In this document: positions 17,301 through 26,312 of the stretch, piece by piece
Numbering within the stretch: the stretch's first letter is position 1
Layout of the letters: every line of letters starts with the position of its first letter
The notes under the pieces: generated by a model
The model's input: the letters and a program-made list of their open reading frames with translations, nothing else
Told to the model about the DNA's origin: nothing
The model's database searches: none
Assembly (NCBI GenBank): GCA_026416715.1
Contig: JAOAEQ010000003.1
Coordinates: 69,040 to 133,039 of the forward strand
DNA: 64,000 nt
From: a bacterium
GTDB lineage: Bacteria > UBP4 > UBA4092 > JAOAEQ01
Reading direction: 5' to 3'
Translations under genes and position numbers: made by a program

Positions 17301-18815
17301 ATGCGTCACAATCTAAACCGATTATTAGCTCAATATCTATTCGGAGTTTCATGCATTCTCATTCTATCCTTTTTTTCTTTCTCGGTTTCTGCTGAGGGAC
17401 CAACGAAATCAGACGAGAATGTAATCTCCGCCGCAGAAGCTTTAGAAAAAGCATTTGTTGAAGTAGCGAAAAAAGTTAAACCTGCAGTCGTTAATATCAG
17501 TACCGAAAAAACAGTCCTAACTCGATCTTCAAATCCGTTTTGGTTCGACCCGTTTGGCGATGATGAATTTTTTAAACAATTTGAGCCATTTTTTAGAAGG
17601 ATGGTTCCGCCAGAAGTGCAGAAACGAGTTATACCGAGTCTTGGTTCTGGGGTTATTGTTCGGGACGATGGATATATTTTAACCAATAACCATATGGTAG
17701 ATGGGCTAGACTTGGAGAAAGATAAAATCATAGTTACCTTAGCTGATGGCCGGAAATTCACCAATGTTAAAGTGGTCGGTAAAGACCCGAAAACTGATGT
17801 TGCCGTAATTAAAGTTGATGGAGATAATCTTCCGACTGCAAAACTGGGCGATTCGAATACCGTACAGGTCGGTCAGATTGTTATCGCTATTGGAAATCCG
17901 TTTGGATTAGCGGAATCGGTAACGCAAGGAATTGTGAGTGCACTCGGTCGCTCAATAGGTCTTGCAGATTATGAAGATTATATCCAAACGGATGCGCCGA
18001 TAAATCCGGGCAATTCCGGCGGTCCATTAGTGAATCTACGTGGTGAAGTTATCGGAATCAATGCGGCGATTAAAACCGGTGGAATAGCGCAGAATGCTGG
18101 AATTGGGTTTGCGATTCCGATAAATTTAGCCAAAAAGGTTATGGGTGATTTAATTGAGTCTGGAAAAGTTGTACGGGGTTGGCTCGGTGTTCAACTGAAT
18201 CCGGAAGAAATCGATGAGAAAATGGCAAAAGCGCTCGGGTTAAAGGAGAAGAAAGGTGCGTTAATTGCTAATGTTTTAGAGGGTCCGGCAAAAGAAGCAG
18301 GAATCGAACCTGGAGATGTTATCATCGAAATAAATGGGGTTCCGGTAAATTCTAATACCGAATTGCGAAATCTAGTAGCGCAGGCTAAGGTAGGAGAGAA
18401 GGTTCCGGTGAAACTGATTCGTGACGGCAAAGAGAAAATCGTTATTGTTAAAATCGCCGAACGAACCGAAGATGTTGAACTCGCAAGTAAAGATGCGGCG
18501 ACAAAATGGGGATTAACGGTGCAAACATTCACGAAAGAACTAGCGCAGCAATTGAATCTCTCGTTTGAAGAAGGATTAGTGGTTACCGAGGTTAAATCGA
18601 AATCGCTTGCTGATGAAGCTGGATTTCAAAAGAACGATATTATTATCAAAATCAACAATAAACCGGTAAAAGAGATTAAAGAGTTCAATGATATCAGCAA
18701 AGAAATTAAACCGGGTGATAGTGTGAAGTTTTATCTAAAACGTGGTAATGGATATATGTTTATCATCTTGCAAATTCCAGAGAAAAAAGAAGAAAAGAAA
18801 GAAGAGAAAAAATAA
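17301..18815 (+). CDS. DegP/HtrA-type periplasmic serine protease
   Basis: 504 residues with a signal peptide (ending SFSVSAEG), a trypsin-like domain and two PDZ domains. The catalytic triad is His131 (TNNHMVDG), Asp166 (TDVAVIKVD) and Ser239 (NPGNSGGPL). PDZ1 begins near GWLGVQLNPEE and PDZ2 near WGLTVQTFTKEL. It degrades or refolds misfolded exported proteins. The C-terminus ends in an unusual run of alternating Lys and Glu pairs. The start at 17301 follows GGAGG (17291-17295); a GTG at 17259 would put an unlikely hydrophilic stretch before the signal peptide. Confidence 0.94.
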   Translation: MRHNLNRLLAQYLFGVSCILILSFFSFSVSAEGPTKSDENVISAAEALEKAFVEVAKKVKPAVVNISTEKTVLTRSSNPFWFDPFGDDEFFKQFEPFFRRMVPPEVQKRVIPSLGSGVIVRDDGYILTNNHMVDGLDLEKDKIIVTLADGRKFTNVKVVGKDPKTDVAVIKVDGDNLPTAKLGDSNTVQVGQIVIAIGNPFGLAESVTQGIVSALGRSIGLADYEDYIQTDAPINPGNSGGPLVNLRGEVIGINAAIKTGGIAQNAGIGFAIPINLAKKVMGDLIESGKVVRGWLGVQLNPEEIDEKMAKALGLKEKKGALIANVLEGPAKEAGIEPGDVIIEINGVPVNSNTELRNLVAQAKVGEKVPVKLIRDGKEKIVIVKIAERTEDVELASKDAATKWGLTVQTFTKELAQQLNLSFEEGLVVTEVKSKSLADEAGFQKNDIIIKINNKPVKEIKEFNDISKEIKPGDSVKFYLKRGNGYMFIILQIPEKKEEKKEEKK

Positions 18816-18874
18816 GTCTTAACCATAGAAACATAGTGACACCGAATTGATAATATATAATATGATAATACCAA

Positions 18875-18910
18875 ACCCCGTTAGAAAACTTCCACCTGCT
18901 AACGGGGTAT
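18875..18910 (+). terminator. Terminator after degP-like gene
   Basis: ACCCCGTTAG (18875-18884) pairs with CTAACGGGGT (18899-18908) around a 14-nt loop, followed by ATTTATT. Confidence 0.65.
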
Positions 18911-18977
18911 TTATTACCTAAAAGACGCGAGCATAGTCTTCCTCGAATCCCGCACAAATTCGTTGCGCAAGTTATCT

Positions 18978-19290
18978 CTATGCTGTCATACCAGAGGTAG
19001 GTTCTTTATCTACCGGAAACGGTTTTTCAATTGATTTCATTATCTCCCAATACACTTTTCTAATGAGCAAAAAACATAACACGAGAAACAGTATTCCCTC
19101 AATCGAATTCCTAATCAAATAAAGACGCAGATGTAAGAATAATAAATGATCCTATACCGATTATGAATCCCAAAAGGGCTTCTAATTTTTTTGAGTAATT
19201 AAAATATTTTCTTCTAATAACGGTAATTACCTTATTATGAATTAGCCAGACAAGTATCAGAGAAACCAAGATAGTATAGAATAATAAAAT
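18978..19290 (-). pseudogene. Small membrane protein gene, frameshifted
   Basis: Not an intact gene. On the minus strand a perfect AGGAGG (19301-19306) precedes an open frame from about 19290 (ATT, or TTG at 19269) reading two hydrophobic segments, YTILVSLILVWLIH and LEALLGFIIGIGSFIILTSA, ending at a TAG at 19111-19113. In the +1 frame the reading continues without a gap as LYLIRNSIEGILFLVLCFLLIRKVYWEIM and stops at 18978. Together they make a plausible protein of about 104 residues with three membrane segments, broken by one frameshift near 19125. No family is recognised. Confidence 0.5.
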
Positions 19291-19369
19291 TGCTTTTTAT
19301 CCTCCTATTTGGGGTAATCGTGAGCAGGGGTTAGATCGCTAGGAACGATGTTTCGCACTATGTATTTAA

Positions 19370-20071
19370 TTATTCGGTTGCGCCCGCGTCGGTAAGCAGT
19401 TGAACGATATCTTTGGCACCACGAGCTTTCGCGAATTTCAACGCAGTTTTCCCGCCGGTATTGGTTAAATTCGGATTCGCTTTTCGTTCAAGGAGTAATT
19501 TCACAGTATCAGTTTTACCTTCTTTTGCTGCATACATCAAAGCGGTATTGCCCCATTTATTCTGATAATTAATGTTTGCTCCTTTAATCAAGAGCGCTTC
19601 ACAACATCGGGTCTGTCCATATTCTGCCGCATACATCAGCGGTGTTGAACCAAATTTATCTTCCGCATCAACGTTCGCTTGAAAACTTAATATCGTTTGT
19701 ACTGCTGCAGTACATCCTTTTCTTGCCGCAAGATGTAATGCGGTTTCTTCTTGTGGACCTTTCGCGTTCGGGTCAGTTTTTTTGTTTTTTAATAACGATT
19801 TACATACTTCTGTATGGCCATTTAATCCAGCAAGCATTAACGCCGTATATCCATTCGGATTCTTGATATTCGGGTCAATCCCTGCGGTTAAAAATAAATC
19901 TACTGCGATAATATTTCCTTCCGTAGCAACTTTAAAAAAGTTTTTATCGGTATACTCCAAATCCATTTGAAGTAATTCCGATTTTGCGCGGTCTGAACTT
20001 TTCCCGCAAGAGATTAACGGGATTAGTGAAACAATTAACATCATGAGCAAAACCAGTTTTCTTTTGAACAT
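19370..20071 (-). CDS. Ankyrin-repeat lipoprotein
   Basis: 233 residues starting MFKRKLVLLMMLIVSLIPLISC, a lipoprotein signal peptide with lipobox LISC, so the mature protein is probably membrane-anchored in the envelope. About five ankyrin repeats follow (for example NGYTALMLAGLNGHTEVCKSLL and WGNTALMYAAKEGKTDTVKLLL). The chosen ATG at 20071 has an AGGGAGG just upstream; a longer frame to 20143 has none. It is paralogous to the cytoplasmic ankyrin protein at 8356-8901. It is divergent from the sensor kinase gene. Confidence 0.87.
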   Translation of the reverse strand: MFKRKLVLLMMLIVSLIPLISCGKSSDRAKSELLQMDLEYTDKNFFKVATEGNIIAVDLFLTAGIDPNIKNPNGYTALMLAGLNGHTEVCKSLLKNKKTDPNAKGPQEETALHLAARKGCTAAVQTILSFQANVDAEDKFGSTPLMYAAEYGQTRCCEALLIKGANINYQNKWGNTALMYAAKEGKTDTVKLLLERKANPNLTNTGGKTALKFAKARGAKDIVQLLTDAGATE

Positions 20072-20375
20072 AAGATAATCCTCCCTGGAGTAAAATATAG
20101 GTGATTTGACCCTTATTCTAACTCTCTTTATATAATTCGTCAAGCGAAATTTGACTTTTTATCCTTAATTATATGGATTACAAATAAATGGATGAGTGTC
20201 TAATGCTAAAAATAGCAAATTTAAACCGTAGTAGTATTGGAATTTGAATTTGTAAGCGGTTGCGACAAGACTTATCATTTAGTTTAGACGTGAAATTCCT
20301 TAATCACTTTTGATATTAAATCACCTAATTTTGATTTACCATGTGCGCTTTGACATTTAGCAGTATAGTTGTATA
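20072..20375. other. Divergent intergenic region
   Basis: AT-rich spacer between the ankyrin lipoprotein and the kinase. It holds a partial look-alike (20202-20224) of the ATGCTA repeat, a TTGACA at 20350-20355 that lies 23 bp from the kinase -10 (too far to be its -35), and no coding frame. Confidence 0.4.
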
Positions 20376-20384
20376 TGCTATAAT
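20376..20384 (+). promoter_or_regulatory. Extended -10 promoter of sensor kinase gene
   Basis: TGCTATAAT is a perfect extended -10 element. A start of transcription near 20391 would leave a leader of about 14 nt holding only the GAAGGA ribosome site before the ATG at 20405, which argues against the ATG at 20387. Confidence 0.55.
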
Positions 20385-20404
20385 GAATGTTACTGAAGGA
20401 AAAC

Positions 20405-22261
20405 ATGACGCCGCAAATTATAATTCAGAAATTTAAAGAGCCGTTTAAGAAAATCGTTAGGGTAACCTTACGAACGAAATTAATGATTGCATTTTTCCTT
20501 ACCGTAATCGTTTGTTTAGCGGTAGTGTTCGTTTTATCCCAACGAGTTATCAAACATCGATTCGATGAAATAGCTAAAGAGCAAATAACCGATGCATTAT
20601 CTCGGATTGATAACGAACTGAAAATAACTGGAAATGAAATCACTGGCAAACTAGAAAAAATCGCGCAAATAACTGAACTGAAACGGAAAATGCTGATGCG
20701 GTATGAAAGTTCCGGGTTCGATTATCTCGGGTTATCCAACCAATTGATAGATTTAATGCAATCAACCGGGTTAGATATTCTAGAAATAACTGACCATGAT
20801 GGGAAAGTTTTGGCATCAGCGCACGAACCTGGAAAAATCGGTTCCATCAAATCGGATGATGTCTTTCTGCAGACTGCGCTTACCGGAAAAAATGCTCAGG
20901 GGATTAGCATTGAGAATCTAGTTTCCGGAAGTTATTTGGCATTGAAATCGAGTGTACCGATATATCACCGAGGAGAAATTATCGGCGTACTTACCGGCGG
21001 ATACTTAATGAATTCGGAATTTATCCAGCGATTGAAACGGGTTGGTGCGGTTGACCTTGGGCTGGTTCAAGGAAATAATCTGGTAGTGAGTACTCTCGTT
21101 GATAGTCAAGGGAAACCAATAACGCAACTACACCTAAGTGCTGAATTCTTGAGTTCAATTCGGTCGTCGAAAATCCCGTTGATGCAGCGGTTTGTTTTGA
21201 ATCAAACCGAGTTCAGTATTGGTGGTATGCCGTTGATAACCGGAAACAAATCAGTAGGTATTCTACTCGTTGCTGTATCACAGGAGAAACTCCAGCAGAC
21301 AGTAGCAGATTTACGTCGTAATATTATCTGGTTTGGGTTTTTCGGTATGTGTATTGCGCTGTTGGTAGCATATCTTATTGCGAAACGAATCACGTATCCA
21401 CTGGATAAATTGGTTGAAGGGTCAGTTGCAATTGCAAAAGGAGATTATGATATCCAAATTCCGATAACCAGCAAAGATGAACTTGGAGCGCTCGTATCAT
21501 CTTATAACTATATGGCGAAAGAATTACGTGAGAATCGGGAGAAACTGATTACGGCAATGCGAGTTGCCGAATGGCAGGAAGTCGCTAAACGGATTGCGCA
21601 TGAAATCAAAAATCCGTTAACTCCGATTCAGCTCTCAATCCAGAATCTTCAACAAAGTTATAATCGCAAAGCGGCTAATTTTGATGAGGTATTGCAGGAG
21701 TCAACTCAAACGATTCTTGAGGAAGTCGAGAATCTCTATAAAATCGTCAACGCGTTCTCCGAATTCGCTCGGATGCCAAAACCCCAGCCGGAATGGATAG
21801 AATTGTCGGAAGTGATAGAAAGTACCGTTACCCTCTATTCCAGTGGACAAGACCAGATACAATTTAAGGTTAAGGTAAACGAACAAATCCCGAAAATATA
21901 TGCTGACCCGGAACAGTTACGGCGTGCGTTTTCAAACCTGATTAAAAACGCTATTGATGCAATGCCGAACGGTGGAACGTTGACTATCTCCGTTCAGCCG
22001 ACAATACTAAACGAGCGACCAGCGGTTCAAATATCTTTTGCTGATACTGGGGAAGGAATGACGCAGGAAACGAAAAGTAAACTCTTTATGCCATATTTTT
22101 CTACTAAACAGAAAGGTACTGGACTGGGACTCTCCATGGTTGACCGTATCGTTTCCGACCACGGGGGAAAAATTGAAGTTGTATCTGAAGTGAATCAAGG
22201 GAGTACGTTTATTATTGTTATCCCGGTTTACAATGAAGCATTTAACGTGTCGAAAGAATAA
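20405..22261 (+). CDS. NtrY-like membrane sensor histidine kinase
   Basis: 618 residues. A transmembrane helix near residues 25-45, a periplasmic Cache-like sensor domain (to about 290), a second helix near 300-325, HAMP, then the HisKA helix with His399 in RIAHEIKNPLTPIQLS (the PLTPI form is typical of NtrY) and an HATPase domain (NAIDAMPNGG, DTGEGM, GTGLGLSMV). It should autophosphorylate on His399 and pass the phosphate to a response regulator. None is adjacent, so its partner is unknown; the lone receiver at 15825 is one candidate by proximity only. Confidence 0.9.
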   Translation: MTPQIIIQKFKEPFKKIVRVTLRTKLMIAFFLTVIVCLAVVFVLSQRVIKHRFDEIAKEQITDALSRIDNELKITGNEITGKLEKIAQITELKRKMLMRYESSGFDYLGLSNQLIDLMQSTGLDILEITDHDGKVLASAHEPGKIGSIKSDDVFLQTALTGKNAQGISIENLVSGSYLALKSSVPIYHRGEIIGVLTGGYLMNSEFIQRLKRVGAVDLGLVQGNNLVVSTLVDSQGKPITQLHLSAEFLSSIRSSKIPLMQRFVLNQTEFSIGGMPLITGNKSVGILLVAVSQEKLQQTVADLRRNIIWFGFFGMCIALLVAYLIAKRITYPLDKLVEGSVAIAKGDYDIQIPITSKDELGALVSSYNYMAKELRENREKLITAMRVAEWQEVAKRIAHEIKNPLTPIQLSIQNLQQSYNRKAANFDEVLQESTQTILEEVENLYKIVNAFSEFARMPKPQPEWIELSEVIESTVTLYSSGQDQIQFKVKVNEQIPKIYADPEQLRRAFSNLIKNAIDAMPNGGTLTISVQPTILNERPAVQISFADTGEGMTQETKSKLFMPYFSTKQKGTGLGLSMVDRIVSDHGGKIEVVSEVNQGSTFIIVIPVYNEAFNVSKE

Positions 22262-22329
22262 AAGTTCATTATTCAGTAATCGATAGAAATTTAATATTTT
22301 AATTTTATATTTTGAAAGGAAGATACCCT

Positions 22330-22704
22330 ATGTTTTGTCCGAAATGTCAAGCGGAATATGAAGTGGGAATAACTGAATGCTCTGATTGTCAGATTCCGTT
22401 AATGGAGCGATTACCTGAAGAAAAAGATAAACCGGTGCCAGAAGCGGAATTGGTGTCGGTTATTCAAATTATGGATGAATCGGAAGCAGTATTCTATTGC
22501 GAATTGTTAAAACAATCGGGTATAACCGCTACGTTCCGTTCATTTATCATTCCGGGATATGATGGAATAACAGAATCAACTCCATATAAAGGTGAAGTGT
22601 TGGTTCTCGAAGAAGATGCCGACCAAGCAGAACAGATTATAGCTGATTATTTAAAGACTCTCGATAATTTTGAACTTGAAGAAGAACCGGAAGAAGAACC
22701 ATAA
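22330..22704 (+). CDS. Zinc-ribbon protein with DUF2007-like signal-transducing domain
   Basis: 124 residues: an N-terminal zinc ribbon (CPKCQAEYEVGITECSDC) followed by an alpha/beta domain with the pattern VSVIQIMDESEAVFYCELLKQSGI and ending in a Glu-rich tail. The second domain resembles DUF2007, small putative signalling domains found next to zinc ribbons. Start ATG at 22330 with AAGGA (22316-22320) 9 nt upstream. A decayed tandem paralogue follows at 22789. Function unknown. Confidence 0.7.
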   Translation: MFCPKCQAEYEVGITECSDCQIPLMERLPEEKDKPVPEAELVSVIQIMDESEAVFYCELLKQSGITATFRSFIIPGYDGITESTPYKGEVLVLEEDADQAEQIIADYLKTLDNFELEEEPEEEP

Positions 22705-22708
22705 AATG

Positions 22709-22742
22709 TATTTCAAATTTAGCATTTAGCATTTGAAATTTT
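22709..22742 (-). repeat. Short AT-rich intergenic repeat, copy 2
   Basis: On the minus strand this reads AAATTTCAAATGCTAAATGC and on into TAAATTTGAAAT, closely matching the element at 4785-4820, including the doubled ATGCTA. It lies in the 84-bp gap between the two zinc-ribbon paralogues. Confidence 0.5.
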
Positions 22743-22788
22743 AATAAACAATGTTAATTTTGCATTTTACGTTGAGATGGGTTTACCG

Positions 22789-23160
22789 ATGCCGTTTTGT
22801 CCGAAATGCCGAACTGAATATGAGTTTGGAATTATGAGATGTTCCGACTGCCAGATTCCGTTAGTCAGTCAGTTGCCGGAACCTAAATGAGCTGAAATTG
22901 AATCCGCAGCAGTACATTTATGTACTGTCGCAAGCGAATTTGAAGCTATCGTAATTTGTGAAATTTTAAAACAAGCGAATATAGAAGCGAGTTATCGGTC
23001 GTTAAAATTATCTCGATATATTGACCTTTCCATTGATGAACTGTTCAAAAGCTATTGGGGAGAAGTTATTGTTTTGGAAAAAGATTATAATGCTGCTAGA
23101 GAGATAGTTGCCGATTATTTGAAAAGTATAGAAGAAAATCGGCAACCAGAAGATAATTAA
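22789..23160 (+). pseudogene. Zinc-ribbon/DUF2007-like paralogue with in-frame TGA
   Basis: The frame starts at ATG 22789, encodes MPFCPKCRTEYEFGIMRCSDC, and aligns throughout with the product of the preceding gene. Codon 34 (22888-22890) is TGA, located in the linker after LPEPK; the frame then stays open for 89 more codons (EAIVICEILKQANIEASYRS and AAREIVADYLKS) to a TAA. Other genes here end with TGA, so this is a nonsense mutation rather than code reassignment, and no selenocysteine is expected in a linker. The rest of the frame has not decayed, so the event looks recent, or the stop is read through. Confidence 0.75.
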
Positions 23161-23620
23161 TGAAGAGAATTTTTTAGCTTGTAATATATCTTCGATAGTA
23201 ACACTAATAAAATCAATTAAAAATCTTCTTGTTGTAGGTTTGTCCAGTAAGCGGTTATTTATTTGACAAAATCAAACTCACCACTGGTAAGTTTGATTTT
23301 GTGCGTCGTGGTATCCTATTTTAAAAAATGAAATTATGGAAATTGACCGTGTTACAGTTGGTTAAAGCATGACATAAAACATGGTTGATATGATATAAAG
23401 TACCGTTTCAAGAAATAATTATTTCTATCCTAGGATTAGACGTAGAGAAAGTTTTCGTGTAACTTCATGATATTAATGGAGGACTATTTCTGAAGAAAAG
23501 AACCTGCTGGACTTATTCTTAGCGAAGATTTAAAAGCTGATTTAAGGAAGCTTTTGTAAATATATAGTCAGTTCACCGAAATAACCCATTGAGGTTTTGT
23601 TTACGCTTTCACGGAAACAA
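23161..23620. other. Convergent intergenic region with long stem-loop
   Basis: No credible gene. A perfect 13-bp inverted repeat, ACAAAATCAAACT (23266-23278) and AGTTTGATTTTGT (23290-23302) with an 11-nt loop, could serve as a two-way transcription stop between the zinc-ribbon pseudogene and the O-antigen-ligase-like gene. It lacks a T-tract on either side. Confidence 0.5.
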
Positions 23621-25411
23621 CTATTTATTCTTCGATAGTTCAGCGAATTTGAGCATCTCTGCCGTGGCTAACGCTTCTTTACCCTGTTCTGCATAAATCT
23701 GGGCAAGTTGATAGTGGTACGCGGGTTTATTCGGATAATGTGCAATCGCTAATTTCGCTTCTCGTTCCGCTTCCGGATATCTGCCGATAGCCCGATACGC
23801 TTCCGCTAAATCCGAATGATAATAGGCGGTATTTGGATTCAGTTTAACTGCGAGTTCTAGATGTCGTATTCCCTGTTCAACTGCGTTCAATTGGAGAAGC
23901 GTATTGCCTAAATGTTGATGGTATTCAGAATTCATCGGGTCACAAACCAGCGCTGCTTTATATCCGGCAACCGCAGAAACCAGTTGTTTTTCTTTTAGTC
24001 GGGTCAGTGCAGTGTTAAAATAGAGTTGACCGAGATAAGGAGAATATACCGCAAAATACCATACTCCAGCTAAGATAAGAAGAATAATACCAAAGATTAC
24101 AAACGAAACTAACGAAGGTTTTTGAGGTTCAAGTTCAGATTGAGGTTTCGACGGACGAATTGACCCAATATATACCCCAAGGATACAACAAAAAAGATAA
24201 AACAATTCAAGCGTATAATATCCGAATCCGAAAAAACCGTCGGTAATAAACGCGAACAAACTTCCCGATAAGGCATACGCAAGGTTCAATTCAGTTTTTT
24301 TCAAATACCTGAATGTGAAATACACCAGCGTAATCATTAATCCGATAAAACTTAAGAGCCCGAGTAAACCCTGTTCAACCCAAATCTGCAGGAATAGATT
24401 ATGCGCATATTTCGTCTCGCCAACTCCGACCGGCTTATATTTCCCATACCGGATTGCAAAACTCCCGATACCGGTTCCAACGAACGGATGGTCGGAAATC
24501 ATCTGTTTAGCGATATTCCAATATTGGAATCGTTCACTAACCGTGCTGGTTGGTTTAGTCAACCGTGAAGAGAATGTTTCCAATTTTTCCGATTGCAATT
24601 CCATTTTCGGAAATTGGGAACAGATTGTAATAAGAGCAATTGAGATGATAATCAAACTGCAAATCCAGAAGAGCTGGTTTAGATTGATTTGCTTTTTGAA
24701 TAAAAATATTAGTGGAATTAACCCGAACATTGAACAAAGATATCCACCGCGGGAATAAGTAAATGCGAGTGCAGTCAGGAGAATTCCCGTTGCAATAAGG
24801 AGCAGAGTCTTTTTCCCAACTTGTGTTGAGTTTAAAAAGTAGTAAGTTGATATCGGGAGAATCATTGCGAGAAAGAGCGCATATACATTTGGATTGCCGA
24901 ACGTTCCGATAATCCGATGTGTCTGCAGTGCATGGAGTATCCCTGTATAATACTGGGTAGAAATTAAATCCGGATTCTGCGAAATTAGTTGAATTGTATA
25001 CTTGAACCCATAAACATATTGATAAATACCATAACCCGCTTCAAGAATTCCGAGCAGAATCAATCCGTATCCGATAAATTCGTAAGCGGGACACTGCCGT
25101 GCAATCGGATAGGTTAGGGAACCAGATGAACTTAACCAATAGATAAGAAATCCGATGAACAGATTTAACCAACCGAGCCAACTGCCGTTAAGATATACCG
25201 CATTAAATATCGAGAATGCACTAAAAATGACATAAATCAGAAAAGCCGTTGCGACCGATTCCCATTTTCTGAAATAGTTTCTGGTCGGAATTAAGGCGAC
25301 CGCTAAAATTATGAAAACGAAACTCTGGATGAGCACTTTAGACCAGAGATAAACTGCAGATGGAAAGAGAACAATTATAGCTAGGAAAATAACAAGCAGC
25401 GAAGCAATCAT
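23621..25411 (-). CDS. O-antigen ligase-like membrane protein with C-terminal TPR
   Basis: 596 residues. About 11 hydrophobic segments carry the Wzy_C/O-antigen ligase hallmarks: GTFGNPNVYALFLAMILP, FTYSRGGYL and the large loop GTGIGSFAIRYGKYKP followed by AHNLFLQIWVEQGLLG. The last 130 residues are three to four tetratricopeptide repeats (LEPQ onward, with YHSDLAEAYRAIGRYPEAEREA). Such proteins join glycan chains to lipid or protein acceptors in the envelope. It begins 7 bp after scpB, so the two are likely co-transcribed although functionally unrelated. Confidence 0.85.
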   Translation of the reverse strand: MIASLLVIFLAIIVLFPSAVYLWSKVLIQSFVFIILAVALIPTRNYFRKWESVATAFLIYVIFSAFSIFNAVYLNGSWLGWLNLFIGFLIYWLSSSGSLTYPIARQCPAYEFIGYGLILLGILEAGYGIYQYVYGFKYTIQLISQNPDLISTQYYTGILHALQTHRIIGTFGNPNVYALFLAMILPISTYYFLNSTQVGKKTLLLIATGILLTALAFTYSRGGYLCSMFGLIPLIFLFKKQINLNQLFWICSLIIISIALITICSQFPKMELQSEKLETFSSRLTKPTSTVSERFQYWNIAKQMISDHPFVGTGIGSFAIRYGKYKPVGVGETKYAHNLFLQIWVEQGLLGLLSFIGLMITLVYFTFRYLKKTELNLAYALSGSLFAFITDGFFGFGYYTLELFYLFCCILGVYIGSIRPSKPQSELEPQKPSLVSFVIFGIILLILAGVWYFAVYSPYLGQLYFNTALTRLKEKQLVSAVAGYKAALVCDPMNSEYHQHLGNTLLQLNAVEQGIRHLELAVKLNPNTAYYHSDLAEAYRAIGRYPEAEREAKLAIAHYPNKPAYHYQLAQIYAEQGKEALATAEMLKFAELSKNK

Positions 25412-25418
25412 TTAATCC

Positions 25419-26081
25419 TCAAGATGCTGATTCAGGATTGGTTTGTTCTTCAGGTTGGTTAGAATTTCCGATTTCATCAGGTTTACGTTCCGCTTCCGGT
25501 TGCGTCTGGGTAAAAAGGTCTATTCCAGTTTCAGTTGAGGCGGGACCAACCGCTGATTCCGGAACGACTTCTTCAATGGTCGGTAAATCGCTTAAATTCC
25601 GTAGTCCAAAATGGTCAAGAAACTCTTGCGTGGTTCCATAGAGTAACGGACGTCCGACAACTTCTTTTCTGCCAGTAACCCGAATCAATTTTTTTTCAAG
25701 TAAGGTTTGGATAACACCACCGGAATCAACTCCACGAATAGCTTCAATTTCTGCACGCATTACCGGTTGCCGATATGCGATGATCGTTAACGTTTCTAAT
25801 GCTGGTTTGGTTAATCTGAATTTGGTGGTAGATTGAATTAGTTTCTTGACCCACTCTGCATATCTTGGTCGAGTAGCGAGTTGATATCCATTAGCGATTT
25901 CAACCAGTTGAATTGCGCGTCCGTTTTGAGAGTATTCCAACTTCAATTCTGCAAGCGCCTGTTTAATGGTAGCCTCATCAACATCTTCAATAATCTGTTT
26001 GAATTTTCGGATAGTTAACGGTTCATCGGCAACGAATAACAAAGACTCAATAATTGGTTTAACTTCAGATATTTCGAGCAT
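25419..26081 (-). CDS. scpB: Segregation and condensation protein B
   Basis: 220-residue winged-helix kleisin partner of the SMC complex for chromosome folding. The N-terminal IESLLFVADEPLTI and the central TKPALETLTIIAYRQPVMRAEIEAIRGVDS are strong ScpB signatures, followed by VGRPLLYGTTQEFLDHFGL. The last 45 residues are an acidic, low-complexity tail. Its usual neighbour scpA is not in the window. Confidence 0.95.
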   Translation of the reverse strand: MLEISEVKPIIESLLFVADEPLTIRKFKQIIEDVDEATIKQALAELKLEYSQNGRAIQLVEIANGYQLATRPRYAEWVKKLIQSTTKFRLTKPALETLTIIAYRQPVMRAEIEAIRGVDSGGVIQTLLEKKLIRVTGRKEVVGRPLLYGTTQEFLDHFGLRNLSDLPTIEEVVPESAVGPASTETGIDLFTQTQPEAERKPDEIGNSNQPEEQTNPESAS

Positions 26082-26141
26082 AATAATTTATTATATCCTA
26101 TCTTGCAACATATACCCAAGCGCAACTCAGGTTTATTTAGC

Positions 26142-26171
26142 TTGACAATTATATCCTTTGAGAGAGATAAT
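26142..26171 (+). promoter_or_regulatory. Sigma-70 promoter of initiator tRNA
   Basis: Consensus TTGACA (26142-26147), 18-bp spacer, GATAAT (26166-26171), about 18 bp before the tRNA 5' end. Confidence 0.75.
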
Positions 26172-26189
26172 ATTATATGCAACTAATGA

Positions 26190-26266
<77 letters not shown>

Positions 26267-26279
26267 ATCGTGATCTGAG

Positions 26280-26309
26280 GCTGAATAATAATGATTATTC
26301 AGCTTTTTT
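26280..26309 (+). terminator. Rho-independent terminator of tRNA-fMet
   Basis: GCTGAATAAT (26280-26289) pairs with ATTATTCAGC (26294-26303) with a 4-nt loop, followed by six T. On the other strand it faces the end of the trkA-like gene and may serve both. Confidence 0.9.
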
Positions 26310-26312
26310 ATT

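Noticed and set aside
20350-20384. TTGACA with TATAAT before the sensor kinase as a normal promoter
   Set aside because: The 23-bp spacer is too long; the extended -10 alone is the better reading.
22888-22890. Selenocysteine at the in-frame TGA
   Set aside because: The position is an unconserved linker, the neighbour has no Cys there, and I saw no hairpin like a SECIS just after it.
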